Positions 26,265 through 36,994 of a DNA stretch of 64,000 bases are shown piece after piece. Every line of letters begins with the position of its first letter. Positions within the stretch are counted from its first letter, which is position 1. The stretch comes from Massilibacillus massiliensis. Lineage in GTDB: Bacteria > Bacillota > Negativicutes > FLKF01. The position numbers and the translations under genes were made by a program. The notes under the pieces were generated by a model. The model had not been told where the DNA came from. It worked only from the letters and a program-made list of their open reading frames with translations, and made no database searches. The stretch spans positions 745,166-809,165 of the forward strand of contig NZ_LT575483.1 of the NCBI RefSeq assembly GCF_900086705.1, written 5' to 3'.

Positions 26265-26298
26265 AAAAGGTTAGTGCACCAAAGTACACTAACCTTTT
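26265..26298 (-). terminator. Terminator of nifJ
   Basis: AAAAGGTTAGTG and CACTAACCTTTT form a perfect hairpin, followed on the minus strand by a T-rich run. Confidence 0.85.
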
Positions 26299-26311
26299 CT
26301 CATGCCATCAT

Positions 26312-29300
26312 TTATTTACCGGCTAATTTTTCATAGCCTTCGCGTCTTTCTTTCGCGTCTTGTTCCGTCTTTTCAAATAAAGCATCCGCAATATCTGGAT
26401 ATTGACGTTTTAGGGATGAATATCTGACTTCACCCATCAAGAACTCTTTAAAGTCAGCCGTTGGTGGTTTTGAATCCAAAATGAATGGATTTTTATCCGT
26501 GTCTTTCAGGGCAGGATTAAATCTATACATAGACCAATAACCAGATTCTACAGCACGCTTGGTTTCTAATTGACTACAGCCCATGCCTACACGCAATCCA
26601 TGATTGATACATGGGGAATAAGCAATGATAAGAGATGGACCTTTATAACTTTCAGCTTCTGCAATCGCTTTCAATGCCTGATTTTTATCGGCACCCATTG
26701 CAATTTGAGCCACATATACATAACCATAGGTCATTGCCATCATGCCAAGATCTTTTTTCTTCGTTCTTTTACCGCTCGCTGCAAATTGTGCAATTGCTGC
26801 AGCCGGTGTTGATTTAGAAGATTGACCACCAGTATTTGAATATACTTCCGTATCAAATACCAAAACATTGATGTCTTCTCCGGAAGCTAATACATGATCC
26901 AAGCCACCGTACCCAATGTCGTAGGCCCAACCATCACCGCCGAAGATCCAATGTGAACGTTTTACAAGGAAATCTTTATTATCATAAATTCTTCCAAGTA
27001 CTGTATGACCTGCCTTTTCAGCTTCAAGTAATGCAATCATTGCATCTGAACGCTGGCGAGAATTTGTGCCCTCTTCCATATTTTCAATCCAATCTTCAAA
27101 GGCACTCTTTAATTCTTCACTTATACCGCCAGCTTCTATCGCTGCCTTCATATCGTTTGCTAAACCATTGCGTATTGCATTTGTCCCAAGAAGCATACCT
27201 AATCCAAATTCGGCATTATCTTCAAACAATGAATTTGCCCAAGCAGGTCCTTGTCCCTTATGATTTTTAGTATACGGAATTGCCGGCGCACTCGCTCCCC
27301 AAATGGAAGAACAACCAGTAGCATTCGCAATCATCATACGATCACCAAATAACTGCGTCACCAGTTTTGCATATGGAGTTTCACCACAGCCGGCGCAAGC
27401 ACCAGAGAATTCAAGCAAAGGTTTTTCAAATTGGCTGCCTTTTACTGTCATCTTATTCATTGGATTTTTCTTTGGACTTACCTGCATCGCATACTCCCAA
27501 TATGGAGCATTCGAAAGCTGTGTAGCAATCGGTTTCATGATCAATGCCTTTTCTTTCGCCGGACAAACTTGCGCACAATTACCGCAGCCAACACAATCAA
27601 GTGGTGAAACTACAATGCGATATTTACTGCCATCTTTTAATCCAACCGCAGGTTTGGTAACAAACCCTTCCGGTGCATTCGCAGCTTCTTCTTCGGTGAG
27701 TAAAACCGGACGAATTGTAGCATGCGGACAAACATACGAGCATTGATTACATTGAATACAATTTTCAACTTGCCATTCAGGCACATTGATTGCAATGCCG
27801 CGTTTTTCATAAGCAGCAGTTCCCACTGGGAAAGTACCGTCTTCCATTCCTTCGAAGGCACTAACTGGCAGGCTGTCACCTTCTTGGCGATTCATCGGAT
27901 CAAGAATATCCTTGATAAACGCAGGAACTTCTTTTACGTTCTGATCTGCATCTGTTGCATCTGCCCAGCTTGCAGGAATTTCAATTTTCACCAAAGCTTC
28001 TATACCTTTATCAATTGCACCATGGTTCATATCAACAATGTTCTGTCCTTTGTTTCCATAGGATTTGACCACTGCATCTTTCAGATATTCTACCGCGGTA
28101 TCAATTGGAATGATATTTGCCAATTTAAAGAATGCCGATTGCATAATCATATTAAAACGACCGCCAAGGCCTAATTTTTTTGCAATCTCAACTGCATTTA
28201 CAACATAGAAATTTATTTTATTTTTCGCTAAATAACGTTTCATATTCGCTGGTAATTTTTCCGAAATTTCCGTTTCACTCCAAGTAGAGTTGAGCAAGAA
28301 AGTTCCATTGGGTTTCAACCCAGCAAGCAAATCATATTTATCTACATAGGATTCTTGTGAACAAGAAATAAAATCCGCTTTATTAATTAAGTATGGAGAT
28401 TTGATCGGTGTTTTACCAAACCTTAAATGCGACATGGTAATACCACCAGATTTTTTCGAGTCATATGCGAAATAAGCTTGTGCATACATATCTGTTTTAT
28501 CACCGATAATCTTAATTGCACTTTTATTAGCACCTACAGTACCATCAGAACCAAGACCCCAGAATTTACAAGCAGTTGTTCCTTCTGAAGTAGTATCAAT
28601 GTCAAAGCTTGCTTCTGGAAGTGAAGTAAACGTAACATCATCAACTATACCGATTGTAAAGTTGTCCTTTGGTGCAGTTAAACCTAAGTTTTCAAACACC
28701 GACACAATATGACTTGGTGTAATGTCCTTGCCGCCCAGCGCATACCGTCCGCCAACGATTTGTGGACGTAATTCACTGGTATAGAAAGCATTTTTAACGT
28801 CAAGATATAATGGTTCAGCTAATGCACCCGGTTCTTTTGTTCTGTCTAAAACGGCAACTTTCTTCACTGTTTTAGGTATATATTTAAAGAAATGTTCAAT
28901 AGAAAAAGGACGATACAGATGTACATTCAATACACCGACTTTTTCCCCTTTTGCATTTAAGTAATCTACAGTTTCTTCGATTGCTTCACATACAGATCCC
29001 ATTGCAATGATCATACGATCTGCATCTTTTGCACCATAATAATCAAATAAATGATATTCGCGTCCAGTAATCTTGGCAAGATCAGCCATACATTCCTCAA
29101 CTAACGCAGGAAGTGTTTCATAATATTTATTAACTGCTTCACGTTCTTGGAAATAGATATCAGGATTTTGCGCTGTGCCACGAACAACCGGATGATCTGG
29201 ATTTAAAGCTCTACGGCGAAATGCATTGACAGCATCCCAATCCAATAGTTTTTCTAATGCATCATATTCCAAAACTTCAATTTTTTGAATTTCATGAGAC

Positions 29301-29827
29301 GTTCTAAATCCATCAAAGAAGTTGATAAAAGGCACACGGCTCTTTATTGCAACCAAATGTGCAACAGCACTCAAATCCATTACTTGTTGCACACTGCTTT
29401 CTGCAAGCATTGCACAGCCAGTTTGTCTAGCAGCCATAACATCTTGATGATCACCAAAGATATTGAGTGAATTTGCTGCAATTGCACGTGCACTCACATG
29501 AAATACACCTGGCAACAGTTCACCAGCAATTTTATACATATTCGGAATCATCAATAATAATCCTTGGGAAGCAGTATAAGTAGTAGTAAGTGCACCAGCT
29601 TGAAGTGATCCATGAACTGCGCCTGATGCCCCAGCTTCTGATTGCAGCTCAATCACTTTAACAGTTTGTCCAAATATATTTTTTTGCCCTTTTGCAGCCA
29701 ATTCATCAACGAATTCTGCCATTGGTGACGATGGGGTAATTGGATAAATCGCTGCCACATCTGTAAATGCATAAGAAATATACCCAGCAGCCGCATTACC
29801 ATCCATTGTTTTCATTTTTTTACTCAT
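26312..29827 (-). CDS. nifJ: Pyruvate:ferredoxin (flavodoxin) oxidoreductase, one-chain homodimeric type
   Basis: A 1171-residue enzyme that converts pyruvate and CoA to acetyl-CoA, CO2 and reduced ferredoxin. Domain order is as in NifJ/Por: the pyrimidine-binding domain starts AAGYISYAFTDVAAIYPITP; the transketolase C-like and gamma parts follow; two 4Fe-4S motifs, CIQCNQCSYVCPH and CVGCGNCAQVCPA, lie near 690-760; the TPP-binding C-terminal part has FSGACAGCGETPYAKL and GDGWAYDIGYGGLDHVL. Full length for the family. GGAG lies 7 bases before the ATG. It stands alone between terminators. Central for anaerobic pyruvate metabolism and a source of reductant. Confidence 0.98.
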   Translation of the reverse strand: MSKKMKTMDGNAAAGYISYAFTDVAAIYPITPSSPMAEFVDELAAKGQKNIFGQTVKVIELQSEAGASGAVHGSLQAGALTTTYTASQGLLLMIPNMYKIAGELLPGVFHVSARAIAANSLNIFGDHQDVMAARQTGCAMLAESSVQQVMDLSAVAHLVAIKSRVPFINFFDGFRTSHEIQKIEVLEYDALEKLLDWDAVNAFRRRALNPDHPVVRGTAQNPDIYFQEREAVNKYYETLPALVEECMADLAKITGREYHLFDYYGAKDADRMIIAMGSVCEAIEETVDYLNAKGEKVGVLNVHLYRPFSIEHFFKYIPKTVKKVAVLDRTKEPGALAEPLYLDVKNAFYTSELRPQIVGGRYALGGKDITPSHIVSVFENLGLTAPKDNFTIGIVDDVTFTSLPEASFDIDTTSEGTTACKFWGLGSDGTVGANKSAIKIIGDKTDMYAQAYFAYDSKKSGGITMSHLRFGKTPIKSPYLINKADFISCSQESYVDKYDLLAGLKPNGTFLLNSTWSETEISEKLPANMKRYLAKNKINFYVVNAVEIAKKLGLGGRFNMIMQSAFFKLANIIPIDTAVEYLKDAVVKSYGNKGQNIVDMNHGAIDKGIEALVKIEIPASWADATDADQNVKEVPAFIKDILDPMNRQEGDSLPVSAFEGMEDGTFPVGTAAYEKRGIAINVPEWQVENCIQCNQCSYVCPHATIRPVLLTEEEAANAPEGFVTKPAVGLKDGSKYRIVVSPLDCVGCGNCAQVCPAKEKALIMKPIATQLSNAPYWEYAMQVSPKKNPMNKMTVKGSQFEKPLLEFSGACAGCGETPYAKLVTQLFGDRMMIANATGCSSIWGASAPAIPYTKNHKGQGPAWANSLFEDNAEFGLGMLLGTNAIRNGLANDMKAAIEAGGISEELKSAFEDWIENMEEGTNSRQRSDAMIALLEAEKAGHTVLGRIYDNKDFLVKRSHWIFGGDGWAYDIGYGGLDHVLASGEDINVLVFDTEVYSNTGGQSSKSTPAAAIAQFAASGKRTKKKDLGMMAMTYGYVYVAQIAMGADKNQALKAIAEAESYKGPSLIIAYSPCINHGLRVGMGCSQLETKRAVESGYWSMYRFNPALKDTDKNPFILDSKPPTADFKEFLMGEVRYSSLKRQYPDIADALFEKTEQDAKERREGYEKLAGK

Positions 29828-30234
29828 TTCATAGCTCCTCTCTCAAGTTACAAAATTACTATACACCGTAGTATAGCCAATGAAACTGTAAATACACATA
29901 GGGACACTATTTTTAATGTAACTGACGTAACGCAAAATTTAAACAGCATTACGATTACATACACAAAATAATTCATGCGTATAACCAAGCGCATATAAAT
30001 GAAAATTTATAACAAAATCCATGTGTTTTTATGCAAATTATACGGATGAATACGATTTAATTATACACCTAAAAAAATTTAAAGTAAATATAACATAGCT
30101 ATTTCGACCTATCTATATTATCAATATTTATTTCACAATCAAAATTTTATAACTATAACAAATTGTTTTTCTCACATTTTTAGCATTTTTATCATAAACA
30201 TGTAGATAAAGTTTAAAATATTTCATCCGATACA
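29828..30234. other. AT-rich intergenic region
   Basis: About 400 bases between nifJ and the downstream end of the permease gene. Close to nifJ is the imperfect palindrome CTATACACCGTAGTATAG (29859-29876), a possible promoter or operator. I see no ORF, RNA or clear terminator in the rest. Confidence 0.5.
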
Positions 30235-31614
30235 TTATTTTCGATTTAATTTGCTATGTGAATAACCATACAGAAAATAGATAAAAGATCCAATGATACT
30301 CCAAATGAAAAACCGTTCCAAAGTCATCGCCGATAAATTACTCATAACATAAAGGCAAGAAATGATAGCAAGCGCTGCGATTAGGTTCACAGCCGGGCAT
30401 TTGAAAGGTCGATTGGCATCCGGATATTTATGCCGCATAACAACAACACCAATTGACGCGATTACAAACGCAAATAAAGTTCCACTGCTGCACATTTCAG
30501 CAACAATATGAATTGGTGTAAATCCGCTGATAATTGCAATAAAAAAACCAACAATCATCGTAATAATATGCGGTGTACCATACTTCTCATGCACTTTACA
30601 AATGCTCGCCGGAATCAATCCATCACGCGACATGGCAAAAAAAGCTCTCGTTTGCGCATAAATCATAACAAGTAATACGGTAGTTAATCCCGCGATTGCA
30701 CCTGTACCAACAATTGCCGAACCGAAATTATAACCAATTGCTCTTAATACATATGCCACAGGCTCCGCATTGTCAAGTTCGCTATAATGAACAACCCCCG
30801 TCATAACGCCAGATACAGAGATATATAAAATCGTACAAATAATCAACGAGCCGATAATACCGATCGGCATATCTCGTTTCGGATTTTTTGTTTCTTCAGC
30901 CGCTGTCGCAACCGCATCAAATCCAAGGTAAGCAAAGAAAATAACTGCAGCACCTGCAGAAACGCCCGCAAAACCAAACGGCATGAACGGCGTCCAATTC
31001 ATCACATCTACTTTCGGCCCCGCTAATAAAAGGAATGTAAAAATAGCAATAAATTTTACAGCAACTAAAATCTTATTCACTGTCGTACTTTCTCTCACAC
31101 CAAGCACAAGTAAATACGTTAAAAATAAGGTAATCAACATCGCCGGTAAATTAACAATACCGCCTTCTGCTGGTACGGCGGTCAATGCTTTTGGCAGTTC
31201 TATACCGCCCGATTTTAAAAGCCCCACCAAATAAGCTGACCAGCCGCCCGCTACTGCACTCGCACCAACTGTATATTCTAAAATTAAATTCCAGCCGACC
31301 AGCCAAGCAACAAATTCTCCCAAAGCAGCATATGTATACGTGTACGCACTGCCAGAGACTGGTACCATAGCAGCAAGTTCTGCATAAGCTAGGCTTACAA
31401 AAGCACAAGTCACACTTGCAATAACAAAAGACAACATCAATGCCGGACCTGCATATTTTGCAGCGGCAAGCCCCGTAAGCACAAATATACCGGTACCAAT
31501 AATGACACCTACACCTAACAATACAACATCTAGAGCCCCAAGCGATCTATGCAGCGAGGTTGTAGATGCTTCATTTTTTAAAATTTCAAGTCCCTTCGTA
31601 CGAAAAACATTCAC
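30235..31614 (-). CDS. APC-family amino acid permease, YfnA/CAT-like
   Basis: A 459-residue transporter with 12 or so membrane segments. The substrate-binding unwound helix shows GVGVIIGTGIFVLTG near residue 33-47, and the conserved FFAYLGFDAVATAAEE and RDMPIGIIGSL blocks mark the cationic amino acid transporter branch (YfnA, CAT). The start is GTG at 31614 with AGGAGG 7 bases upstream; no ATG suits. It is monocistronic. Substrate is probably a basic or branched amino acid, not determinable from sequence alone. Confidence 0.92.
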   Translation of the reverse strand: MNVFRTKGLEILKNEASTTSLHRSLGALDVVLLGVGVIIGTGIFVLTGLAAAKYAGPALMLSFVIASVTCAFVSLAYAELAAMVPVSGSAYTYTYAALGEFVAWLVGWNLILEYTVGASAVAGGWSAYLVGLLKSGGIELPKALTAVPAEGGIVNLPAMLITLFLTYLLVLGVRESTTVNKILVAVKFIAIFTFLLLAGPKVDVMNWTPFMPFGFAGVSAGAAVIFFAYLGFDAVATAAEETKNPKRDMPIGIIGSLIICTILYISVSGVMTGVVHYSELDNAEPVAYVLRAIGYNFGSAIVGTGAIAGLTTVLLVMIYAQTRAFFAMSRDGLIPASICKVHEKYGTPHIITMIVGFFIAIISGFTPIHIVAEMCSSGTLFAFVIASIGVVVMRHKYPDANRPFKCPAVNLIAALAIISCLYVMSNLSAMTLERFFIWSIIGSFIYFLYGYSHSKLNRK

Positions 31615-31914
31615 AATAAATCCTCCTAAAACTAGAAATAAATATACACTTAATTGTAAATTATAACATGTTTCTTCTTTCTTGTATTAACAAGTTAACA
31701 TTTATTACAATGTAAACATTATTATTTTATTATTTTTCGGACAAAATATCCATCTTCTCTAAGCAAATTAACGCTTTACACAATTCCAATATCGTTATGT
31801 TCAAAAACGGAACAAAAGCATTTCTATTTCTTTTTTATTTCATCATAATTTTGACTATTTTTCTTTACACTTACACATATTAAGGTTAAATCGAACGATA
31901 AACGAGGTGTAAGC

Positions 31915-32607
31915 ATGGGTTTTGAAGAACTATTTCGTGATACTTGGCAAACCAGTTTCATTTTTATTGCGCTATGGATTTTCACGCGTTTTTTAGGAAA
32001 AACACAAGTCGGACAACTCACGTTTTATGAATATATCAATGGTATTACGATTGGCTCTATTGCAGGAAACATCGTAGCGGCAGAGCCGGACAAAGTTTGG
32101 AGTCATTTTTATGACCTCGTATTATTTGCTCTGCTGACCTATATTTTTTCATTCCTCACTCTAAATAATCGCTCCCTCCGCAAAGTAATTGAAGGCGAAC
32201 CAACACTCATCATTGAGAATGGCATGCTGGTAAAAGAAAATATGAAAAAACTACGTTATGATCTCGATGAACTAAAGGCACAGCTCCGCGAACAAGGAGT
32301 TCTAGATATCACTGAAGTGCAATTTGCGATTCTTGAGACAACCGGTGGTCTTAGTATAATAAAGAAAGCCCAAGAACAACCTGTTACCAAAAGCGACCTA
32401 GGTCTTGCTCCAAACGAAGCCACACTGCCTATAGAGTTAATTATGGATGGAGAAGTCATTGATGAACATTTAGCAAGCAATAATATATCCCTCACCTGGC
32501 TAGAAAATGAACTAGCAAAGCAAGGGATTCAAAATAAAGACGATGTCTTATATGCAGTGATTGACAGTAAAGGAAAACTATTTATAAGCAAAGGGAAAAA
32601 TCAATGA
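31915..32607 (+). CDS. DUF421 (YetF/YrbG-like) membrane protein
   Basis: A 230-residue protein. The N-terminal 80 residues hold three membrane helices with the conserved TRFLGKTQVGQLTFYEYING block, then a cytoplasmic DUF421 domain (EGEPTLIIENGMLVKENMKK, and DITEVQFAILETTGGLSI). The role of the family is unsettled; Bacillus YetF-type members are linked to membrane or spore-related functions. GAGGTG precedes the ATG and a TTGACT at 31851-31856 may be part of its promoter. Its last 7 bases overlap the convergent AbrB-family gene. Confidence 0.9.
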   Translation: MGFEELFRDTWQTSFIFIALWIFTRFLGKTQVGQLTFYEYINGITIGSIAGNIVAAEPDKVWSHFYDLVLFALLTYIFSFLTLNNRSLRKVIEGEPTLIIENGMLVKENMKKLRYDLDELKAQLREQGVLDITEVQFAILETTGGLSIIKKAQEQPVTKSDLGLAPNEATLPIELIMDGEVIDEHLASNNISLTWLENELAKQGIQNKDDVLYAVIDSKGKLFISKGKNQ

Positions 32608-33662
32608 TCTGAAGCTACTTTTTGCGTTCGGAGTTTCAGAATCATTTTTACGATAAGAGGAAATAGCAACATGATAAATAATAGCCGAACGAGTTGATAC
32701 GCTGTCATCGTCGAAATATCAGCGCCAACAAGCAGAGCTGTGATTCCCATTTCGGCCAAGCCGCCAGGTGCCGTACTCAAAAATGCAGTTACAAAGGATA
32801 TCCCTGTTAATTGTACAACCATATATCCGGTTATTAAGGAAACTACAAGTACACCTGCAACACCAAAAAAGAGACTGGATAATAATCCGTGATACTGTTT
32901 AAGTTTCGCAAGATTAATACTAGCACCAATATAGGTTCCCACACAAATCTGCGCAATGCTGATCATATATGAAGGTACTGGAGGCGCCGGAACGCCCGTC
33001 GCTAAAATAAAAGCACCAGTAAACAGAATCGGACCTAATAAAAACGCAGTTGGCAATCGCATAAACTTTGCAAGAAATGCCCCGGCAACGGCAACAACAG
33101 CATACAGTAAAATATGCTCGCCACTGCTTACGATATGTTGTGAAGCAGCGCCAACCATCATCGGATCACCATCGTGAATAAAATGGATCGTCAGAAAAGG
33201 TACACTAAAAACAACGGATAACATCCGAATCGTTTGCATAATCGTAACAGCAGTCTGATCGGTATTTTCCATCTCCTCTGCAAGTACAACCATCTGGGAA
33301 AGACCGCCTGGTACACAACCGAGCAAGCAACTTTCCAAACTAATTCCCGTTTTCTTATAAGTTATATACCCAACAAGAACGCCTATAGATACTGTAATTA
33401 ATGTAGCAATCAACATCAACGGCAGTTGTTCCAGTATTTTATAACCGGTTTCAGCTGTAAAAGGTCTCCCCATTGCATACCCCAGCACAATCAGAGCCAA
33501 ATTACGGATTTTAATTGACCAATACACCTGCTTTTTCATTTTTAGCGCATACAAAGAAATCGCTGCAATAGGGCCTAATGTCCACGGCAATGGTATATAA
33601 AGAACTGAAAATAAAGCACCTGCAATCACAGAAATACATGCTGTTTTCAAAAATTCACGCAT
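32601..33662 (-). CDS. AbrB-family integral membrane protein (PF05145)
   Basis: A 353-residue protein with ten or more membrane helices in two repeated halves. CLLGCVPGGLSQMVVLAEE in the first half is mirrored by FLSTAPGGLAEMGITALLV in the second; the duplicated P-G-G motif typifies the AbrB/ammonia monooxygenase-type membrane family. Function is not established for the family; it is not the AbrB DNA-binding protein. It overlaps the convergent DUF421 gene by 7 bases. No strong Shine-Dalgarno is seen before the ATG (GTAGGTG). Confidence 0.88.
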   Translation of the reverse strand: MREFLKTACISVIAGALFSVLYIPLPWTLGPIAAISLYALKMKKQVYWSIKIRNLALIVLGYAMGRPFTAETGYKILEQLPLMLIATLITVSIGVLVGYITYKKTGISLESCLLGCVPGGLSQMVVLAEEMENTDQTAVTIMQTIRMLSVVFSVPFLTIHFIHDGDPMMVGAASQHIVSSGEHILLYAVVAVAGAFLAKFMRLPTAFLLGPILFTGAFILATGVPAPPVPSYMISIAQICVGTYIGASINLAKLKQYHGLLSSLFFGVAGVLVVSLITGYMVVQLTGISFVTAFLSTAPGGLAEMGITALLVGADISTMTAYQLVRLLFIMLLFPLIVKMILKLRTQKVASDH

Positions 33663-33687
33663 AAAATCAACACCTACTATAAATAAA

Positions 33688-33710
33688 GACCGGGCTTTAA
33701 TAGAAAGCCC
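33688..33710 (-). terminator. Possible terminator of the RND operon
   Basis: GGGCTTT, AATAG, AAAGCCC hairpin followed on the minus strand by GGTCTTTATTT. It lies about 175 bases after the RND stop and just before the AbrB-family gene. Confidence 0.5.
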
Positions 33711-33883
33711 ATCTAATTCTACTCTAACTCGAAACCAGAAACCTTACACTCTATTGTGTCCTATAAGAAGGCAGAAATATCAAAACAGACATTTTCTTTT
33801 AAATCTTACGACCCTTTTGCTTGTTCGTCAATAAAAAAGTGTACCACGATGATAGACGCCTCAATCAAGGCCTCGATAAGAGC

Positions 33884-36800
33884 CTATGCTTTAGAGACAC
33901 ATTTCTTTAAGCTGCTCCACCAGCTACGCATCGGGTGTTTTTCAAAAAACAAGAAAATAATCGGGATAACTACTAAAGTAAATACAGTTGACGTCAATAA
34001 CCCTCCGATAATTACCCAAGCCATGCTAACACGTGTTTCCGACCCTTCCGTAAGCGATAATGCTGTGGGCAGCATACCAACAACCATAGTTAAAGTCGTC
34101 ATAAAAATTGGTTTTAGCCGAACTTTACCAGCTTCAATAATTGCATCGTAAGCATTCATCCCACGATCCATGAGTGTCAATGTATAGTCTAAAAGCAAGG
34201 TACCATTTTTCGCGACTAGACCATCCATGACCAGAATTCCCACCAAAGAATATAAATTTATCGTATTATTGGTGAGGAAAAGTAACAGGATTGAACCAAT
34301 CATACCTAATGGCAATGAAAACATCCGAATAAAAGGAGTAAGTGTAGATTCATATAATACTGCAAGCAACATATAGATCAGCACCAAAGCCAGCGATAAA
34401 GCTTGCAATAATTCACCAAACGTATCATTCATACTATTTGCCTGTCCAGTAAATCGATACGTAACCCCTTTACCTAAATCTACATTTTTTAATACCTCAC
34501 GTGACTCTTTAATTACTTCATTCAATGGACGATCCGTTAAATTCGCACCAATAATAATAGAACGCTGTTTATCTGCACGACGAATACTTACTGGACCTAC
34601 ACCTTCTTTTATGCTTGCCACATCATCAATAAAAATAACCCGTCCATCTGCTTGCAGAGGTATCTTGGCAATATCCGATGCCTTGAACCCATCACTGCCC
34701 CTGAATCTAACTTGAATATCTGTATCATTTCCATCATTATTGACATCATTGGCGATCACGCCAGCTTGTTTACCGGCAATCGCAGATGAAAATGTATTCG
34801 TAACATCCTGGATAGAGGTTTTATATTGTTTTAACTTTTCTCTATCAATTTCTAATTGCAGCTCAGGCATTCCCTCTGTATAGGAGCTGCTCACATCTTT
34901 TATCCCTTTTACATTTTGTTTCAATAAATCTTGTACTTTATATGAAGCCGCAACCAGACTATTCAGATCATTTGCACGCAACTCTATTTGCAAAGCTCCA
35001 CTGCCGCGTCCAGATCCTGGCCCGCCGGCAACACCGGCTACAGAAGACTGGGTTTCTTTCACCTGTACACTGCCGCCACTAATATTCACATCGGCAAATT
35101 GCCGTACATCATTTGTAATCTGCCATACACTACGGCTGCGCTCTTTACGATCATAAAGTTGAACACTAATTCCGCCTTCATATTGATTGGTTCCACCGAT
35201 ATAGGATAGATAATATTTTACTTCTGGAATTGTTTCTAAATAACTTTCCATTTGTGAAATTACGATGTCCGTCTGCTCTACACTTTGGCCAACTGGCAAT
35301 TGCAAATTGATGTCGAAACTACTTTCATCGGTGCGCGGCATATACTCAGAACCAACAATCCCCGATGGAATAAAGCTCATCGTCGCAATAAACAATAGGA
35401 GTACGGACACAACAATTTTCTTACGATGATGTAAACTCCATTTTAATATTTTCTCATATTCCGTGACTGCACGGTTCTCAATTCGATCCATAAACGTCCA
35501 GATTTTTCGTTTTTCGCTTTTAATCCCTTGTGCAAAAAGCCTTGATGCCAACATTGGCGTAAGTGTAAAAGATATAAATAATGAAAATAAAGTAGCAAAT
35601 ACGATCGTTAAACCGAATTGTCTAAAAAACTGTCCGGTCATGCCATTCATAAATGCAATAGGTAAGAATACGACAACATCACAAAGTGTAATTGCAATCG
35701 CCGCCATACCAATCTCATTACGTCCTTCTTCTGCGGCTATTTTTGCCTCTTTTCCCATCATCATATGACGATGGATATTTTCCAGTACGACAATCGAATC
35801 ATCTACTAAAATCCCCACACAAAGCGCCATCCCCATCAATGACATCATATTAAATGTAAAACCCGCAATATACATTACGAGGAAAGTAGAAATCAAAGAT
35901 GTAGGAATTGCAATCATCACGGCGAGCGTAGAACGCCAGCCTCGTAAGAATAAAAATAGAACCAATCCTGTTGTGCATAACCCTTCGATTAATGTCCCCA
36001 AAGTATTATGTAACGATTTATTAACGTAATCTGCTGCATTATTTACAACGATAAATTCATACTCCGGATAATCTTTTTTCAATCTTTCCAAATTGCTCGT
36101 AACTGCCTCTGCAGTCGAAACGATGTTTGCATCACTATTTTTATAAATCACCATGGAAACTGCATCCTGGCCATTTACGCGTCCATAACGATTCGCTCTG
36201 GCCTCTTGCGCTTTAATATTTGCAATCGCCGTAATCGGAACATGGATGCCGGCAGAATTCGTAATTTGTAACTTTTCAATCTCTTCTACCGATTTATATT
36301 GCGCTGTGATGCGTACATTCGTTTGTGTCGTCGTTGTATAAATAGAACCAGATGGCAGCAAAGTATTTTCAGAATTAATTTTTTGGATGACTTGATTTAA
36401 GGTTAATTCATAAAAAGCCAATTTATCTTTATCTATTTCTACGGCAATTTCCCGATCCCGACCACCGCGCAATTCGATTTCAGATACACCATCGGACTGC
36501 TGTAAACGATCCTGAAAAAAATTCGTTGCTTTACTATACATATCCGATAAAGAATTTTTAGATACGACAGCAATCCTCATAATCGGCATTGCATTAATAT
36601 CCCGCTTGATAACTACCGGTTCATCCACATCATCCGGTAGTTTATATCTCGCTGCATTTACTTTTTTCGTTGCTTCAATAGAGGCATAATCTGCATTGGC
36701 AGAGAACTCCAACTGCAGCGTAATTCGAGCTTGCTCCGCACTGGCAGTAGCGGTCATCTGTTTTACATTTGACACAGAAGATAATGCATCTTCTAAGGGT

Positions 36801-36994
36801 TTAACAACTTGTTGTTCAACCGATTCTGCACTTGCCCCAGGATATTTTACATAGATTGTAACATAAGGCGTATTCAGCGCCGGTAATAACTCCACACCAA
36901 TTCGATAAAAACTATATAGCCCAAGTACTACAAACAAGCCTACGATCATACAAATTCCAACGGGTCTCTGGATAGAAAAACGCGTTAAATTCAT
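33884..36994 (-). CDS. RND-family multidrug efflux permease
   Basis: A 1036-residue inner-membrane proton antiporter of the AcrB/SwrC type. It has the N-terminal helix and periplasmic porter domain (GVELLPALNTPYVTIYVKYP), membrane helix 4 with the proton-relay acidic pair GILVDDSIVVLENIHRH, and a second half repeating the layout (GLVAKNGTLLLDY). It works with the membrane fusion protein encoded 4 bases upstream (overlapping start and stop). No outer-membrane TolC gene is in the window. Likely exports hydrophobic toxic compounds or lipids. Confidence 0.96.
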   Translation of the reverse strand: MNLTRFSIQRPVGICMIVGLFVVLGLYSFYRIGVELLPALNTPYVTIYVKYPGASAESVEQQVVKPLEDALSSVSNVKQMTATASAEQARITLQLEFSANADYASIEATKKVNAARYKLPDDVDEPVVIKRDINAMPIMRIAVVSKNSLSDMYSKATNFFQDRLQQSDGVSEIELRGGRDREIAVEIDKDKLAFYELTLNQVIQKINSENTLLPSGSIYTTTTQTNVRITAQYKSVEEIEKLQITNSAGIHVPITAIANIKAQEARANRYGRVNGQDAVSMVIYKNSDANIVSTAEAVTSNLERLKKDYPEYEFIVVNNAADYVNKSLHNTLGTLIEGLCTTGLVLFLFLRGWRSTLAVMIAIPTSLISTFLVMYIAGFTFNMMSLMGMALCVGILVDDSIVVLENIHRHMMMGKEAKIAAEEGRNEIGMAAIAITLCDVVVFLPIAFMNGMTGQFFRQFGLTIVFATLFSLFISFTLTPMLASRLFAQGIKSEKRKIWTFMDRIENRAVTEYEKILKWSLHHRKKIVVSVLLLFIATMSFIPSGIVGSEYMPRTDESSFDINLQLPVGQSVEQTDIVISQMESYLETIPEVKYYLSYIGGTNQYEGGISVQLYDRKERSRSVWQITNDVRQFADVNISGGSVQVKETQSSVAGVAGGPGSGRGSGALQIELRANDLNSLVAASYKVQDLLKQNVKGIKDVSSSYTEGMPELQLEIDREKLKQYKTSIQDVTNTFSSAIAGKQAGVIANDVNNDGNDTDIQVRFRGSDGFKASDIAKIPLQADGRVIFIDDVASIKEGVGPVSIRRADKQRSIIIGANLTDRPLNEVIKESREVLKNVDLGKGVTYRFTGQANSMNDTFGELLQALSLALVLIYMLLAVLYESTLTPFIRMFSLPLGMIGSILLLFLTNNTINLYSLVGILVMDGLVAKNGTLLLDYTLTLMDRGMNAYDAIIEAGKVRLKPIFMTTLTMVVGMLPTALSLTEGSETRVSMAWVIIGGLLTSTVFTLVVIPIIFLFFEKHPMRSWWSSLKKCVSKA

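Noticed and set aside
32601-33662. AbrB transition-state regulator
   Set aside because: The protein is a polytopic membrane protein; only the family name is shared.
33756-34151. 131-codon plus-strand ORF at the end of the RND gene
   Set aside because: It is antisense to the conserved C-terminal part of the RND permease for most of its length and has no ribosome site.
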